This document shows, piece after piece, positions 56,142 to 64,000 of a stretch of DNA of 64,000 nt. The position numbers and the translations under genes were made by a program. Source of the DNA: Echinicola strongylocentroti. Lineage in GTDB: Bacteria; Bacteroidota; Bacteroidia; Cytophagales; Cyclobacteriaceae. Every line of letters starts with the position of its first letter. The stretch's first letter is position 1. The notes beneath the pieces are model-generated. The model searched no databases and was not told the DNA's origin. It worked only from the letters and a program-made list of their open reading frames with translations. The DNA lies in assembly GCF_003260975.1 (NCBI RefSeq), contig NZ_CP030041.1:5087501-5151500 (forward strand), written 5' to 3'.

Positions 56142-57634
56142 TGAATAAAAGATATATCATCGGTAGTGCACTGTTAGCCTTGTTGGCCTGGGGATGTAAA
56201 ACAGGGGAAGTGGTCCAAAACCCACCGCTGGAATTGCCCGTGGCTTATGGGGTGAAACGTGATTCCTCTGCTAACTTGGCAAGCGAAAATTGGCGGATGT
56301 TTTTTGAAGATCAGAAGCTGAAGCGGTTAATATCCAATGCATTGGAACATAATCAGGATGTGCGGAAGACCTTGGAGAGGATAGAAATAGCCAATGCACA
56401 GATGTTGGCAGGAAAACGCGGTTGGCTTCCTAGCGTAAATGGCGTAGCAGGAGCGAGCCAAAAGAAGTTTGGTGACTATACCATGGATGGTGTGGGCAAC
56501 TATGATACTAATTTTTCGGAAAACCTCACCGAAGACCAGCATATTCCCGATCCTTACAAGAACTTCATGGTGGGAGCAGAATTTTCTTGGGAATTGGATA
56601 TTTGGGGAAAATTCAAACAGCGTAAAAAGGCAACAGTGGCGCGTTGGTTGAAGTCCCAGCAAGCAGCCAATTTGGTAAAAACCCAGTTGATAGCCAATGT
56701 CGCTAAGATTTACTATAGAATCGTAGGGCTTGATGAAGAGATCATTATTCTTAGGAAAAACATATCTCACCAGGAAACTGCCTTTCAGCTATCAAAGGAC
56801 CTAAAAGAAGCCGGCAAAGAAACGCAACTGGCAGTGGACCAGTTTGAAGCACAATTGCTGAACTCCAATTCACTGCTCATCCAAAAAGAAAGGGAGCTGC
56901 GTTCTTCGGAATTGGCGTTAATGGCTTTGTTGGGAAGTTATGAAGGAGGCTTGAATCGCACCACTTTATCCCAAGTGGAGTTTATGCCAGAGGTGTTGGA
57001 AATTGGCGTACCGGCTGATTTGTTGCAGCGTCGGCCAGATGTCAGGCAGTCAGAATATGAGTTAGAGGCCAGCAAGGCAGATGTGCATGTAGCCAGGGCT
57101 GCTTTCTTCCCTTCTTTGAGGTTATTTGGGTCAGCTGGTTTCAATGCTTTTGAAATGAGTAAGCTGTTGCTAAGCCCTGCATCTACCTTTTATGAAGCAG
57201 GTGCCGGATTAGTGGCCCCCATCTTCAATCGCAGTCAGATAAAAGTGGCTTTTGAGCAAGCCAAAGCCTCCCAACGAATTGCCTTTTTGGATTATGAACA
57301 AACCGTTCTCAAAGCCTATTTGGAAGTACTTGATATGGTCAATGTATACAGTACCCTTGATGAACAGTTGGCATTGAAAACCGATGAGGTGCTGGTGTTG
57401 AGAAGGTCTATATCCAATGCAAATACCATGTTTTCCGTTGGCTATGCCAATTACCTTGATGTGATCAACTCCCAAAACAGGGCTCTCCAAGCAGAATTGG
57501 ATTATGTGGCCTTAAAGACTGAAAAGCTGCAGAGCATTGTGAAACTTTATCGTGCACTTGGCGGTTCGATGAGTGCACCAGAAGAACTGGCAGTAGCTAC
57601 TGATCAAGCTCAGGAAGAAGACGATGTTCAGTAA
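56141..57634 (+). CDS. Outer-membrane efflux channel lipoprotein (TolC/NodT family)
   Basis: Trimeric channel subunit of 497 aa with a lipoprotein signal ending LAWGC. Two repeat halves of outer-membrane efflux domain are seen: ENWRMFFEDQKLKRLISNAL (about 50) and VPADLLQRRPDVRQSEYELEAS (about 290), the latter the conserved RRPDI-like motif. Start overlaps the RND stop. A strong hairpin terminator follows at 57663-57703. Confidence 0.93.
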   Translation: MNKRYIIGSALLALLAWGCKTGEVVQNPPLELPVAYGVKRDSSANLASENWRMFFEDQKLKRLISNALEHNQDVRKTLERIEIANAQMLAGKRGWLPSVNGVAGASQKKFGDYTMDGVGNYDTNFSENLTEDQHIPDPYKNFMVGAEFSWELDIWGKFKQRKKATVARWLKSQQAANLVKTQLIANVAKIYYRIVGLDEEIIILRKNISHQETAFQLSKDLKEAGKETQLAVDQFEAQLLNSNSLLIQKERELRSSELALMALLGSYEGGLNRTTLSQVEFMPEVLEIGVPADLLQRRPDVRQSEYELEASKADVHVARAAFFPSLRLFGSAGFNAFEMSKLLLSPASTFYEAGAGLVAPIFNRSQIKVAFEQAKASQRIAFLDYEQTVLKAYLEVLDMVNVYSTLDEQLALKTDEVLVLRRSISNANTMFSVGYANYLDVINSQNRALQAELDYVALKTEKLQSIVKLYRALGGSMSAPEELAVATDQAQEEDDVQ

Positions 57635-57662
57635 AGGTTAGCCCCAGTAAATAATATAGAGC

Positions 57663-57703
57663 AAAAAAAAGCTGTTGCACTTCTGATGCAACAGCTTTTT
57701 TTT
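57663..57703 (+). terminator. Intrinsic terminator of RND operon
   Basis: AAAGCTGTTGCA pairs with TGCAACAGCTTT around an 8-nt loop, followed by a T run. Confidence 0.92.
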
Positions 57704-57723
57704 GATAGAAAGTGGAGTGATAA

Positions 57724-57899
57724 CTTAACCCGGATTATGCGTTAGGAATCGTAGTGAGAGCTGAAATTGCAAGAAAATCAGTTAGTTTGGAGGCATTAGC
57801 GTAGCACCGCTACGGTGATGCCGAAAACTAAAGTGAAACGGCTGATTTTGAAGCAGTTTAAGGTCGCAACAGATAGGCTAATGCATATTCCGGGTTTAA
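57724..57899. repeat. Dispersed ~175-bp inverted-repeat element, copy 2
   Basis: Almost identical to 3643-3818 and 62528-62703, with the same nested palindromes; a partial second terminus (AACCCGGATTATGG) abuts it at 57899-57911, just before the SppA stop. Confidence 0.85.
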
Positions 57900-57922
57900 C
57901 CCGGATTATGGTGACCAAAAGA

Positions 57923-59680
57923 CTATTTGATCACTACATCAAATGGCAATCGAGCTTTGATGCCTTTCATCTGCTGGATATTTTCAATTTTTTGGAGCAA
58001 TTGATAAGTTTCGCCAAATCGATAGTGCATATAGCGGGCTTCGATATCAGTGCCCAATTCCGTCATGATTTGTTCCAGAATGGTTTTTTGTTTAGGGTAA
58101 TAGAGGACACGGTATTCGTCCTCGATGCCTGATTTTTCTGCAGCGATTTGGATCGCATCATCCAGCCCGCCAAGGATGTCTACCAGCCCGTTTTCTTTGG
58201 CTTGGAGTCCACTCCAGACTCTTCCTGAAGCTACTTCTTTCACTGCTTCTTTGCTCATTTTCCTGCCATCGGCCACTCTAGTGATAAAAGTGTCATAGCC
58301 TTCCTCGATCTGGTTTTGGATGATGTTTTTCTCCACTTCGCTCAGCTGACGTGTAGGGTTCATAAAGTCCGAAAACTCACCCGTTTTGGCCACATCGGTG
58401 GTGATGCCCAGTTTGTTGTTGAGCAGGCCTTCTGCATTGAACCACATTCCGAAAATCCCAATTGATCCGGTGATGGTATTGGGCTGAGCAACGATGGTGT
58501 CCGCTGGTGCAGAGATGTAATAACCACCAGAAGCGGCCAAAGAGGACATGGATGCGATTACCGGTTTTACTTTTTTGGCTTCGTTCATTTCTCTCCAGAT
58601 AACTTCAGAGGCGAGCACTGAGCCTCCTGGGGAATTTACCCTGAGCACGATGGCTTTGATGTCATCGTCTAGCCTTGCTTTTTTTATTTCCTTGGCAAAT
58701 ACCTCTGAACTGATGGTGCCTTCTACTTCTCCACTGACAATCTCTCCTTCTGCTACTATCACTGCAATCCGGTTCCTGGCGGTCAGGTTTTTAGTCTTCG
58801 CGGTTTTATTGATGCCCGTAATATTGATGGTGGGGATTTCAGCATCTGCTTCCAGTTCGAGTTTTTCCCTTAATAGGTCTTTGACCTGGTCATCGTACCA
58901 AATACCATCGACCAAACCCAAATCGGCAGCATCTTGGGGTTCTCGCACGAGCATTTGATCATTGACGTTTTTCAATTCTTCGTAATCCAAAGCTCGGCTT
59001 TCTGCTACTTGTCGGACCATGTAATTGTTCATGTCGCCAAGGAATGACTCGGTTTGTCTCCTGTTGGCATCACTCATTTGGTCGAGGATGAAAGGCTCCA
59101 CTGCACTTTTATACTCACCTACCCGAAAGATAACAGGCTCAATCTCCAGTTTCTCCAATAAACCTTTGAAAAACAGGGTTTCGGAAGACAGGCCATTGAA
59201 TTCAAGACCTCCCATTGGATTAAGATAGGTTTCACTTGCTGCGGAAGAGAGAAAATAACCTCCTTCACTGTATAGTTCTGAATACGAAATGATGAATTTT
59301 CCAGACTCCTTGAAGTCCAACAGTTCATTTCTAAGTTCTGTCAGGGCTGCTGGATTCGCCATTACCGTCCCCGCCTGCAGGTATATTCCTTTTATATTCT
59401 CGTTTTCTTTCGCTGTTCGGATGGCCTTTTTGACATTTGTCAATCCTATCTGATGAGCTGCAGGGATAGGTCCAAACGAGGAGAGGTCGATATTGTCCTC
59501 GGCAGTCCTTTCCACTAACATGACGTTTTCCAGGTCGATATGGAGAACGGTGTTGTCCTGAATAGTGACTTGCTCTTCTGCAGTGGACAATGTGATCAGC
59601 CCGGCAACCAGAAAGAAACCGATGAGTGAGAATATCATCAACCCCACGATTACCGCCAGAACATTGCTTAAAAATTTCAT
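57923..59680 (-). CDS. sppA: Signal peptide peptidase SppA (67K type)
   Basis: Inner-membrane serine protease of 585 aa that degrades remnant signal peptides. One N-terminal membrane helix (LAVIVGLMIFSLIGFFLVAGL), then two S49 domains. The catalytic Ser is probably in SSLAASGGYYIS (about 390) and the Lys in the first domain near YSELYSEGGYFLSSAA (about 150-180). The dimer length agrees with the 67K family. It ends close to a dispersed repeat and diverges from folK (67 bp apart). Confidence 0.9.
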   Translation of the reverse strand: MKFLSNVLAVIVGLMIFSLIGFFLVAGLITLSTAEEQVTIQDNTVLHIDLENVMLVERTAEDNIDLSSFGPIPAAHQIGLTNVKKAIRTAKENENIKGIYLQAGTVMANPAALTELRNELLDFKESGKFIISYSELYSEGGYFLSSAASETYLNPMGGLEFNGLSSETLFFKGLLEKLEIEPVIFRVGEYKSAVEPFILDQMSDANRRQTESFLGDMNNYMVRQVAESRALDYEELKNVNDQMLVREPQDAADLGLVDGIWYDDQVKDLLREKLELEADAEIPTINITGINKTAKTKNLTARNRIAVIVAEGEIVSGEVEGTISSEVFAKEIKKARLDDDIKAIVLRVNSPGGSVLASEVIWREMNEAKKVKPVIASMSSLAASGGYYISAPADTIVAQPNTITGSIGIFGMWFNAEGLLNNKLGITTDVAKTGEFSDFMNPTRQLSEVEKNIIQNQIEEGYDTFITRVADGRKMSKEAVKEVASGRVWSGLQAKENGLVDILGGLDDAIQIAAEKSGIEDEYRVLYYPKQKTILEQIMTELGTDIEARYMHYRFGETYQLLQKIENIQQMKGIKARLPFDVVIK

Positions 59681-59764
59681 ACTCTACTTAATATTTGATT
59701 AGCTCGAAAATACGTCTTTTTTCTTATTTCTGTATAGTTTTGAGGGGTGAAATTAAATCGAGCC

Positions 59765-60244
59765 ATGAAGCAAGTAGTTCTTTTGATCGGAGGTAATCTA
59801 GGTGATCGGTCCAAGCTGATCCAAGAGGCAAAGGATATGCTCCGACAGCACGTTGAATTGATAAAGGGTTCATCGCTTTATGAAACAGCGGCCTGGGGAG
59901 GCAAGTCTTCCGGTAGTTACCTGAATCAAGCTTTGGTAGTGGAGACCGAGCTGGAAGCAGAAGCGGTGCTGGATATTACCCAGGGAGTGGAAAATGCACT
60001 GGGGAGGGAGCGCTTGGCAAAATGGGGCGACCGTACCATGGATATTGATATCATCTATTTCGGTGATGAGGTGGTGGATACGGCTCGGTTAAAAGTGCCT
60101 CATCCTCTGATGACAGAGAGAAGGTTTGTATTGACGCCTATAGTGGAAATTTTGCCGGATTTTGTCCATCCTGTTTTGCAAAAAAACAATAGGGAGCTAT
60201 TGGAAAGCTGTACCGATGAGAGTGCGGTGGCCAAAGTATACTAA
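59765..60244 (+). CDS. folK: 2-amino-4-hydroxy-6-hydroxymethyldihydropteridine diphosphokinase
   Basis: Folate-pathway enzyme that transfers pyrophosphate from ATP to hydroxymethyldihydropterin. Motifs: IGGNLGDRSKLI at the N-terminus, KSSGSYLNQALVVET, and the signature RTMDIDIIYFGDEVV with PHPLMTERRFVLTP (about 95-130). The ATG at 59765 (MKQVVLL) gives the normal 159-aa length; an ATG at 59747 would add six residues. Single gene, divergent from sppA. Confidence 0.93.
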   Translation: MKQVVLLIGGNLGDRSKLIQEAKDMLRQHVELIKGSSLYETAAWGGKSSGSYLNQALVVETELEAEAVLDITQGVENALGRERLAKWGDRTMDIDIIYFGDEVVDTARLKVPHPLMTERRFVLTPIVEILPDFVHPVLQKNNRELLESCTDESAVAKVY

Positions 60245-60426
60245 TGGCCATGACTGTGAAAATGCTATTTTTTTATTGGAAGTAAGCAGGATATTTTTAA
60301 AATTTGGGACATCATGAAGTCATAATAAACGTTAGCGGAAATTTTAGACCCTCTAGGGTCATGATTGCAGTGTCCCGTTCGTCACGGTAGTACATTGCTA
60401 TTTTTCATTGTTACCATTACTTTATT

Positions 60427-61818
60427 ATGACTTTAATTAAAATAATCCATCATTTTAAGAAAGCCTTAAGTGGCACAGAGGAAGATTATACCGTAGGAAG
60501 TATTCGGAAGGCGATCTTTTATTTGTCCATTCCCATGATCTTGGAAATGTTGATGGAATCGCTGTTTGCCGTAGTGGATATTTTCTTTGTGGGAAAATTG
60601 GGCGTTCAGGCTGTGGCCACGGTGGGCTTGACAGAATCTGTCCTTACCATTGTGTATTCAGTGGCCATTGGCCTGAGTATGGCGGCTACTGCTGTAGTGG
60701 CCAGAAGGATAGGCGAAAAGAAAAAGAAGGCGGCTTCGGAGGCTGCTTTTCAAGCCATCACCATCTGTGCAGTTTTGGCTATTTTCATAGGTTTATTGGG
60801 CTTGCTGTTTGCAAAAGACCTGCTGACGCTGATGGGAGGAGAGCCCGAATTGGTGGCCAGTGGCTATCGATATACCCAAGTGATCTTTGCAGGAAATATC
60901 AGTGTGATGCTACTTTTTCTGATCAATGGGGTGTTTCGAGGTGCTGGAAATGCGGTGATTGCCATGCGGACATTGTGGCTGGCCAATGGTATCAATATCG
61001 TCTTGGACCCTATGCTGATCTTTGGGATTGGTTTCTTTCCGGAAATGGGGCTTGAAGGGGCTGCCTGGGCCACAACTATTGGCAGATCAGTGGGGGTACT
61101 GTTCCAGTTGTCGGTGTTGCTGAGGGGCAAAGCGATCATCAGTTTTGACTGGGAAGTGTTGCGTTTCAAATGGCATACCGTCAAAAATATCCTGAAAATT
61201 GCCCTTGGGGGAATGGGGCAGTTTTTGATCGAATCGGCCAGTTGGATTGTACTCATGAGGATTGTGTCCAATTCAGGAAGTGTGGCATTGGCTGGGTTTA
61301 CCATTGCCATTCGGTTGATTATTTTCGCATTGCTTCCAGCCATGGGTTTTTCCAATGCTTCGGCTACTTTGGTAGGACAAAACCTAGGTGCCAAACGCCC
61401 AGAAAGGGCAGAACAGTCTGCTTGGAAGGCCGCACATTATACAGCGGTTTTTTTGGGAAGCATTGGTTTGTTGTTTTTCCTTTTTGGGGAATACATTATC
61501 AGTTGGTTCAATGATAATCCGGCTGTCATCCAAATAGGGAGTGAGGGACTCGGTATCATCTGTTTGGGCTACGTTTTCTTTGCCTACGGTATGGTCATGA
61601 GCCAGTCCCTCAATGGTGCCGGTGATACCAAAACCCCCACATTGATCAATATCGTAGTGCTGTGGTTATTTCAATTGCCCATGGCCTATGTGCTTTCCAA
61701 TTGGTTTGGAATGGGAGCTACTGGGGTTTTTATAGCCATTGCAGTGGGACATTCTGTCCACGCACTGGTGAGCGGCTATATCTTTAACCGTGGCAAGTGG
61801 AAGCTGATGGAGGTGTAG
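60427..61818 (+). CDS. MATE family efflux transporter
   Basis: Twelve-helix cation-coupled exporter of 463 aa. The NorM/DinF-like repeats are seen in both halves: SIPMILEMLMESLFAVVDIFF (about 37-55) and the counterpart near 255-290 (FLIESASWIVLMRIVSN), with VARRIGEKKKKAA and GQNLGAKRPERAEQ as the repeated inter-helix loops. Substrate is unknown. Upstream 60245-60426 has no gene; a start at 60427 is clear. Confidence 0.92.
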   Translation: MTLIKIIHHFKKALSGTEEDYTVGSIRKAIFYLSIPMILEMLMESLFAVVDIFFVGKLGVQAVATVGLTESVLTIVYSVAIGLSMAATAVVARRIGEKKKKAASEAAFQAITICAVLAIFIGLLGLLFAKDLLTLMGGEPELVASGYRYTQVIFAGNISVMLLFLINGVFRGAGNAVIAMRTLWLANGINIVLDPMLIFGIGFFPEMGLEGAAWATTIGRSVGVLFQLSVLLRGKAIISFDWEVLRFKWHTVKNILKIALGGMGQFLIESASWIVLMRIVSNSGSVALAGFTIAIRLIIFALLPAMGFSNASATLVGQNLGAKRPERAEQSAWKAAHYTAVFLGSIGLLFFLFGEYIISWFNDNPAVIQIGSEGLGIICLGYVFFAYGMVMSQSLNGAGDTKTPTLINIVVLWLFQLPMAYVLSNWFGMGATGVFIAIAVGHSVHALVSGYIFNRGKWKLMEV

Positions 61819-61840
61819 GATTGGTGGCTACGACTACTGG

Positions 61841-62176
61841 TCATTTCTTTTCCAGTGCCGTGCCTTCGAAGATAATTCCTTCCCAGCCGCTTTTGATGAA
61901 ATTACGGATGTTTTGGTGATCTTCTCCATTGGGATTTCCCAAAACATCCTTTCTGTAAATATCTCCAAACAGATTTAACGTTTGTTCAGCGCTGAGGCAT
62001 AGGAACCTGCCGAGGGCAAAAATTTTGCATGAACCATTGTTTTCGCCGGCTTCATTGATGGTATTCCCATTGGCGAAGCGGGTAGGGGTGAAGTGGTAGT
62101 TTTCTTCTATGTAATCAATCGTTTCCTGAAAGGAAATGGCTTCTGGGTTTTGGCTTATTTTGTCAGTAAAATTCAT
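61841..62176 (-). CDS. HopJ type III effector-like family protein
   Basis: 111-aa protein matching the HopJ family by the pattern FTPTRFANG..INEAGENNGSCK and the tail IRNFIKSGWEGIIFEG. Despite its name, this family is widespread in free-living bacteria without type III secretion and its role is unknown. No signal peptide. It is convergent with the MATE gene. Confidence 0.85.
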   Translation of the reverse strand: MNFTDKISQNPEAISFQETIDYIEENYHFTPTRFANGNTINEAGENNGSCKIFALGRFLCLSAEQTLNLFGDIYRKDVLGNPNGEDHQNIRNFIKSGWEGIIFEGTALEKK

Positions 62177-62725
62177 TGTTGCTTCTAAAGTTTGCCCAAA
62201 AATAATGGGTTTTATTGATTTATGGCAAGGAGATTTGATTATACGCTTTCTTGCCAGCAGATTTTATTGCTCACAGAACGTACAGAACCCGCAGAATGAA
62301 ATAAGGTTTTTCTGTGATTTCCATGGTTTCAGTGAGAACCTATTTGTTGTTTCTGTGATTACTGGTGTCATGGTGGATATACATGCAAGAAGATAGACTG
62401 TGCGTTGTGAGAATGTTGGTTTAACCCGGTTAATCATCCTTTGTGCCTAATGTGGTTGTCAAAAAGTTAGCTACTTTACGTTACTTTCTCAACGGCTTAG
62501 AATCTAGGTTCAATAAGTTTTGTATATTAAACCCGGATTATGCGTAAGGAATCGTAGTGAGAGCTGAAATTGCAAGAAAATCAGTTAGTTTGGAGGCATT
62601 AGCGTAGCACCGCTACGGTAATGCCGAAAACTAAAGTGAAACGGCTGATTTTGAAGCAGTTTAAGGTCGCAACAGATAGGCTAATGCATATTCCGGGTTA
62701 AACATTGAATGTTGTTTTTTGGATA
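62177..62725. other. Repeat-rich intergenic region
   Basis: No gene. 62273-62377 is a dispersed repeat (inverted relative of 24890-24990). 62528-62703 is the third copy of the ~175-bp inverted-repeat element. Confidence 0.7.
62528..62703. repeat. Dispersed ~175-bp inverted-repeat element, copy 3
   Basis: Begins TAAACCCGGATTATGCGTAAGG and ends CTAATGCATATTCCGGGTTAAAC; internal sequence matches copies 1 and 2. It lies 23 bp upstream of the disrupted-looking start of the next gene. Confidence 0.85.
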
Positions 62726-62767
62726 ATGAGGATAACTAACCCACAATAGAAAGAGCTTGCAGACTTA

Positions 62768-63358
62768 TTGAGAGAGGCTGGGTTGAATGTGGTGGATTTT
62801 GAAGTTTCAGGTATATACAAGGAGTTTAAGGTCAAATACAGGTATGATTACTTTTCATTTTCAATCAGTCGATTGGATTTACAGAAGTACTCCATAGGTG
62901 TATTGCCTGTGAATTCTACTAAAACGGTTACTGAGAGAGGAGATTGGGAATACTTAAAGACACGTTATAAAATCTGGGTAGACCAACTGTCAAAGGAACT
63001 GGACACCCCTACAGGATGGGAGCATTTTCAAAGCGAAAATTACCTTGGGCTGGAAAGGCAAGACTTGAATGTCCCGTTTACCTCGGATGAAAAAAAGCAA
63101 ACTAGGAATGACCTCAATTCCTACAGCCAATATGTCCATCATCAACTGAATATCGGAGCAGGGGACAAACGTATTATTTTAGAAAAACTTGAAGAATTGT
63201 CCAGTAAGGTGGATGAGATGAACAAATTTGATTGGAAGTCTTTATTGGTTGGGACACTGGCCAATGTGATTATGGTACTGGGGCTTCCTTCTGAGGTAAG
63301 TGGGATGATATGGGAAGGGCTGAAAAATACATTCGGTGGCCTACGTATAAATGGATAA
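62768..63358 (+). CDS. Hypothetical protein with probable amber-interrupted start
   Basis: Open frame of about 196 aa with no family I recognise. It has a beta-rich N-terminal half (YRYDYFSFSISRLDLQ), a helical linker (IILEKLEELSSKVDEM) and a weak hydrophobic segment near 160-175. The only nearby ATG in frame is 62726, which would give MRITNPQ, then TAG at 62747, then KELADLLREAGL. So the present frame must start at TTG 62768 (or TTG is not used and the gene is broken by an amber change). Terminator at 63357-63395 follows. Confidence 0.5.
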   Translation: MREAGLNVVDFEVSGIYKEFKVKYRYDYFSFSISRLDLQKYSIGVLPVNSTKTVTERGDWEYLKTRYKIWVDQLSKELDTPTGWEHFQSENYLGLERQDLNVPFTSDEKKQTRNDLNSYSQYVHHQLNIGAGDKRIILEKLEELSSKVDEMNKFDWKSLLVGTLANVIMVLGLPSEVSGMIWEGLKNTFGGLRING

Positions 63359-63395
63359 AAAAGGCTTTTCGATCATTATGTCGAAAAGCCTTTTT
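63357..63395. terminator. Bidirectional terminator
   Basis: AAAAAGGCTTTTCGA and TCGAAAAGCCTTTTT form a 15-bp stem around TCATTATG between convergent genes. Confidence 0.93.
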
Positions 63396-63415
63396 GGTAA
63401 GGTTTCAATTGTTAT

Positions 63416-64000
63416 TTATTTTTCCAGAAACTCCAATAAGAGCTTATCCACTTCTTTTCTATGCGTAAGGATCAATCCATGGGGGCCACCTGAAATGACA
63501 TGATATTCATTGGCCGTAATTGCTTTTGCGGCTTGATCACTGGAAGTCTTGATGGGGACGATGTTGTCCTCGTCTCCATGGATGATGAGTGTCGGTGCGG
63601 ACACGTTTTTTAATTCAGGCCTGAAATCCGTTCCTGCCCAAGTTTCAGCACACTTGATCGTGGCGATCGGCGACGCATGGGAGGCAATGGAGAAATCATA
63701 GTCCAAATTGGCCCGCGACATTCGGTCCGTATTGCTTTCATAATTGTAAAAGTTCTTATGGAAATCCTTCAAAAAGCTAAGGCGGTTGCTTTTTAAGGCA
63801 TCCATAATACCGTCCAGCATTTCCGCAGGCACACCATCAGGGTTGTCGGGTTTTTGGGCTACTAGCGGGATAATGGAGCCAATGAGTGCAGCTTTGCTGA
63901 TCCGGTCACCTTCATAATCCGTAAAGTACCGCACGACTTCACCGCCACCCATGCTAAAGCCGACGATAGTTACGTCCTTAAGGTCAAGTTGTAAAATGAT
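63416..64000 (-). CDS. Alpha/beta hydrolase (partial, runs off window)
   Basis: C-terminal part of an alpha/beta-hydrolase-fold enzyme (esterase or non-heme chloroperoxidase-like). Reading the minus strand from the window edge gives IVGFSMGGGEVVRY, so the nucleophile Ser in GFSMGG is inside the window at about 63957. The acid Asp is probably in IIHGDEDNIVPI and the His in GGPHGLILTH. The start codon lies beyond 64000, so the length is unknown. It is convergent with the unknown gene across a shared terminator. Confidence 0.88.
   Translation of the reverse strand: MILQLDLKDVTIVGFSMGGGEVVRYFTDYEGDRISKAALIGSIIPLVAQKPDNPDGVPAEMLDGIMDALKSNRLSFLKDFHKNFYNYESNTDRMSRANLDYDFSIASHASPIATIKCAETWAGTDFRPELKNVSAPTLIIHGDEDNIVPIKTSSDQAAKAITANEYHVISGGPHGLILTHRKEVDKLLLEFLEK

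Noticed and set aside
57815..58132. Frame starting inside the 175-bp repeat and running into sppA
   Set aside because: Antisense to sppA and begins in repeat DNA; no family features.
1..64000. CRISPR array, prophage or restriction system
   Set aside because: No regular 25-45-bp repeat/spacer pattern, phage structural genes or methylase motifs are seen; the 142-bp array lacks unique spacers.

Overview
The window looks like a chromosomal segment of a marine or soil polysaccharide-degrading Bacteroidota of the Cytophagales, probably family Cyclobacteriaceae and Echinicola-like. The evidence is two SusC/SusD pairs, a hybrid two-component regulator with a periplasmic propeller, many secreted lipoprotein glycosidases, a FecI/FecR pair, TANNTTTG-type promoters and a SerB-SerA fusion. 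The genus is an inference from gene content and style, not a search result.

Layout. (1) 50-3642: three secreted glycan-active lipoproteins (GH43, GH5-like, BNR/sialidase-like propeller), probably the tail of a polysaccharide utilisation locus (PUL) that starts off-window. (2) 3643-4990: a dispersed inverted-repeat element and an acyltransferase-3 membrane protein. (3) 5224-17940: ECF sigma factor, FecR anti-sigma, signalling-type SusC (with STN domain), SusD, then three lipoproteins: a beta-lactamase-fold hydrolase, a MurI-like Asp/Glu racemase and an N-acyl-D-amino-acid deacylase. Together these suggest a cell-surface system for scavenging D-amino-acid-containing peptides or N-acyl-D-amino acids. 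Between sigma factor and FecR sit a DUF6364/PIN toxin-antitoxin pair and an array of 142-bp repeats. (4) 17941-20475: two nearly identical transcription units (promoter, type-II tRNA-like RNA, terminator) flanking a second GH43 gene as direct repeats. (5) 20476-41745: a hybrid two-component regulator divergent from an arabinose-glycan PUL: SusC, frameshifted SusD, DUF3823, GH43, PHP-like protein, DUF4965 protein, GH127 and GH2.

(6) 42268-47610, minus strand: zinc metalloprotease, CpxP-like protein, small membrane protein (likely anti-sigma), ECF sigma factor and a double universal stress protein. (7) 47611-64000: a probable 6S-like structured RNA, the SerB-SerA fusion, DUF4920 protein, small ORF, an RND efflux operon (MFP-RND-OMF), SppA, FolK, MATE exporter, HopJ-family protein, an unknown protein with an apparent amber codon, and the end of an alpha/beta hydrolase running off the window.

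Intergenic DNA is rich in several dispersed palindromic repeat families. The strongest candidates for something undescribed are the twin tRNA-like RNAs, the sigma/FecR-controlled D-amino-acid locus, and the toxin-antitoxin/142-bp-repeat insertion that splits its regulators.
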